A stretch of 5,597 bases of DNA from Pseudomonadota bacterium. Lineage in GTDB: Bacteria > Pseudomonadota > Gammaproteobacteria > SZUA-229. The stretch covers positions 1 to 5,597 of the forward strand of contig JADFWF010000080.1 of the NCBI GenBank assembly GCA_015222965.1, written 5' to 3'. The position numbers and the translations under genes were made by a program. Shown piece by piece: positions 4,150-5,597 of the stretch; within the stretch, counting starts at the first letter, position 1, and each line of letters begins with the position of its first letter. The notes under the pieces are model-generated. The model did no database searches, had not been told where the DNA came from, and saw nothing but the letters and a program-made list of their open reading frames with translations.

Positions 4150-5597
4150 ATGATGTGGATTCCATTATTTATATTTATCATTCTGCTTTCAGCATATCTG
4201 CGCCTGCCCCTTGTTGTCTGGTCACTATTTCTTGCAGCAGGTCTGATCGGCTACCAGGTTTTCTCCGATACCGAGACTTCTCAATCCTATCTAATGTGGA
4301 CCGTTTTTGCTGCTATCGTAATACCATTAAATATTAAGTCTATCCGCCGTAACCTTTTTGGCAAACCGGTTTATATGGTCATGAAAAAACTCATGCCCAC
4401 TATCTCGCAAACTGAACAGGAAGCGCTCGATGCCGGTGATGTCTGGTGGGAAGCCGAACTGTTTAGCGGCAAACCAGATTTCAATTTTCTTAAAAAACTG
4501 CCCAAACCCGTTCTCACTGATGAGGAGCAGGCATTTATCGACGGCCCGGTTGAGCAATTCTGTAACATGCTGGACGACTGGCAGATCACCCATGTCGATT
4601 ACGACCTGACCCCTGAGGCCTGGCAGTTCGCCAAGGACAACGGTTTTTTCTCACTGATCATTCCAAAACAATACGGCGGACTGGATTATTCTGCCTACGC
4701 CCATTCACAGATTGTTATGAAGATCGGCAGCCGCAGCGGTTCTGCTGGGGTAACCGTGATGGTGCCAAACTCTTTGGGCCCCGGCAAACTGTTGATGACT
4801 TACGGCACAGAAGAGCAGAAAGACTACTACCTGCCACGACTCGCCAAAGGTATCGAGATACCCTGTTTTGCACTGACCGGGCCTGATGCCGGCAGTGACG
4901 CTGGCGCGATGCCTGATACCGGGGTTATTTGCCGCGGCAGCTATGAAGGCAAAGATGATGTATTAGGCATACGCCTGAATTTCTCAAAACGTTATATCAC
5001 GCTGGCGCCGGTTGCCACCATACTCGGCATCGCATTTAAACTTACCGACCCTGATCATCTATTAAGTGATAAAGAAGACCGTGGTATTACCCTGGCGTTA
5101 ATCAAACGCGAGACTGAAGGTGTAGAAATCGGCCAACGCCACTTCCCTGCTAACCATGCATTTATGAATGGTCCTGTACGTGGCAAAGACGTCTTTATCC
5201 CTTTGGAGTCAATCATCGGCGGTGTCGATTATGTCGGCAAGGGCTGGGCGATGCTGATGGAGTGCCTGGGCGATGGTCGTGCCATCTCATTACCGGCACT
5301 TGGTACCGCTTCCGGAAAGATGGGTTCCAGATATACCGGTGCCTACGCACGGATACGCCAGCAGTTTCATACTCCGATCGGTTATTTTGAAGGTGTAGAA
5401 GAAGCCTTAACAGAGGTCGCCGGTCAGGCATACGCCATGGATGCCGCCAGGTCATTAGTTACTGTAGCGCTCGACGGTGGCGCTGTGCCTTCGGTCATAT
5501 CTGCCATCGTTAAACAGCAGGTAATGGAACGCATGCGCAGAGTGATCAATCTCAGTATGGATATCCATGGCGGCCACGGTATCTGCATGGGTCCGCA
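4150..5597 (+). CDS. fadE: FadE-type acyl-CoA dehydrogenase, 3' end beyond the window
   Basis: This is the first 482 codons of a large membrane-associated acyl-CoA dehydrogenase, the FAD enzyme that introduces the trans-2 double bond into acyl-CoA at the entry to beta-oxidation. The frame stays open to the right edge; E. coli FadE has about 814 residues, so roughly 330 should be missing. Residues 3-35 and 47-61 are hydrophobic, as in FadE membrane anchors, and are followed by basic IRRNLFGKP. The dehydrogenase core starts about residue 80: WWEAELFSGKPDF (99-111), FSLIIPKQYGGLDY (167-180), and the family signature FALTGPDAGSDAGAMPDTG (240-258). Later matches include GITLALIKRETEGVEIG (312-328), FMNGPVRGKDVFIP (338-351), ECLGDGRAISLPA (371-383) and MDIHGGHGICMGP (470-482). 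The start is ATG 4150 or the adjacent ATG 4153; AGG at 4139-4141 is suitably spaced. Regulation is probably through the repeated dyads just upstream. Short-chain-specific ACADs of about 380 residues are excluded by the N-terminal extension. Confidence 0.92.
   Translation, partial: MMWIPLFIFIILLSAYLRLPLVVWSLFLAAGLIGYQVFSDTETSQSYLMWTVFAAIVIPLNIKSIRRNLFGKPVYMVMKKLMPTISQTEQEALDAGDVWWEAELFSGKPDFNFLKKLPKPVLTDEEQAFIDGPVEQFCNMLDDWQITHVDYDLTPEAWQFAKDNGFFSLIIPKQYGGLDYSAYAHSQIVMKIGSRSGSAGVTVMVPNSLGPGKLLMTYGTEEQKDYYLPRLAKGIEIPCFALTGPDAGSDAGAMPDTGVICRGSYEGKDDVLGIRLNFSKRYITLAPVATILGIAFKLTDPDHLLSDKEDRGITLALIKRETEGVEIGQRHFPANHAFMNGPVRGKDVFIPLESIIGGVDYVGKGWAMLMECLGDGRAISLPALGTASGKMGSRYTGAYARIRQQFHTPIGYFEGVEEALTEVAGQAYAMDAARSLVTVALDGGAVPSVISAIVKQQVMERMRRVINLSMDIHGGHGICMGP

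Noticed and set aside
4327..4593. Leftward open frames opposite the start of fadE
   Set aside because: They are antisense to a clearly conserved dehydrogenase coding region and have no recognisable product.

Overview
The window looks like chromosomal DNA of a free-living gammaproteobacterium with moderate, slightly AT-leaning base composition. The pointers are a GacA/UvrY-type response regulator, a FadE-type acyl-CoA dehydrogenase with an N-terminal membrane segment, and three kinds of REP-like palindromes with GTAG-type heads between the genes. No phage, insertion-sequence, CRISPR, tRNA or rRNA signal was seen. The species cannot be named from this sequence.

Layout. Positions 1-138 hold an inverted pair of REP-like elements, one arm of which doubles as the terminator of the leftward unit. 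Two leftward genes follow: a GacA-family response regulator (139-819) and, upstream of it in transcription order, a CYTH-fold triphosphate tunnel metalloenzyme (870-1355), separated by 50 bases. A second REP-like inverted pair (1432-1513) lies in the divergent intergenic region. Three rightward genes follow: a class V aminotransferase-fold PLP enzyme (1564-2694), a YiiX/YebB-like permuted papain-fold hydrolase (3055-4023), and the first 482 codons of fadE (from 4150, running off the right edge). The 360-base gap 2695-3054 carries a third REP-like pair, a degenerate ATTCC/GGAAT palindrome and a good promoter for the hydrolase.

The strongest unexplained signal is the 126-base region ahead of fadE. 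A 24-base sequence containing the dyad GTTGCAaaaTGCAAC occurs twice, exactly 42 bases apart (four helical turns). The first copy overlaps the stop codon of the hydrolase gene and the -35 box of a probable fadE promoter; the second overlaps the predicted start point. Two further perfect dyads lie between and after them. This looks like a multi-site operator controlling fatty acid beta-oxidation entry, for a regulator I cannot name.

Functionally the genes do not form one obvious pathway. GacA is a global regulator, the CYTH enzyme is probably a tripolyphosphatase, and FadE carries out the first beta-oxidation step. The papain-fold hydrolase and the PLP enzyme have no assignable substrate.
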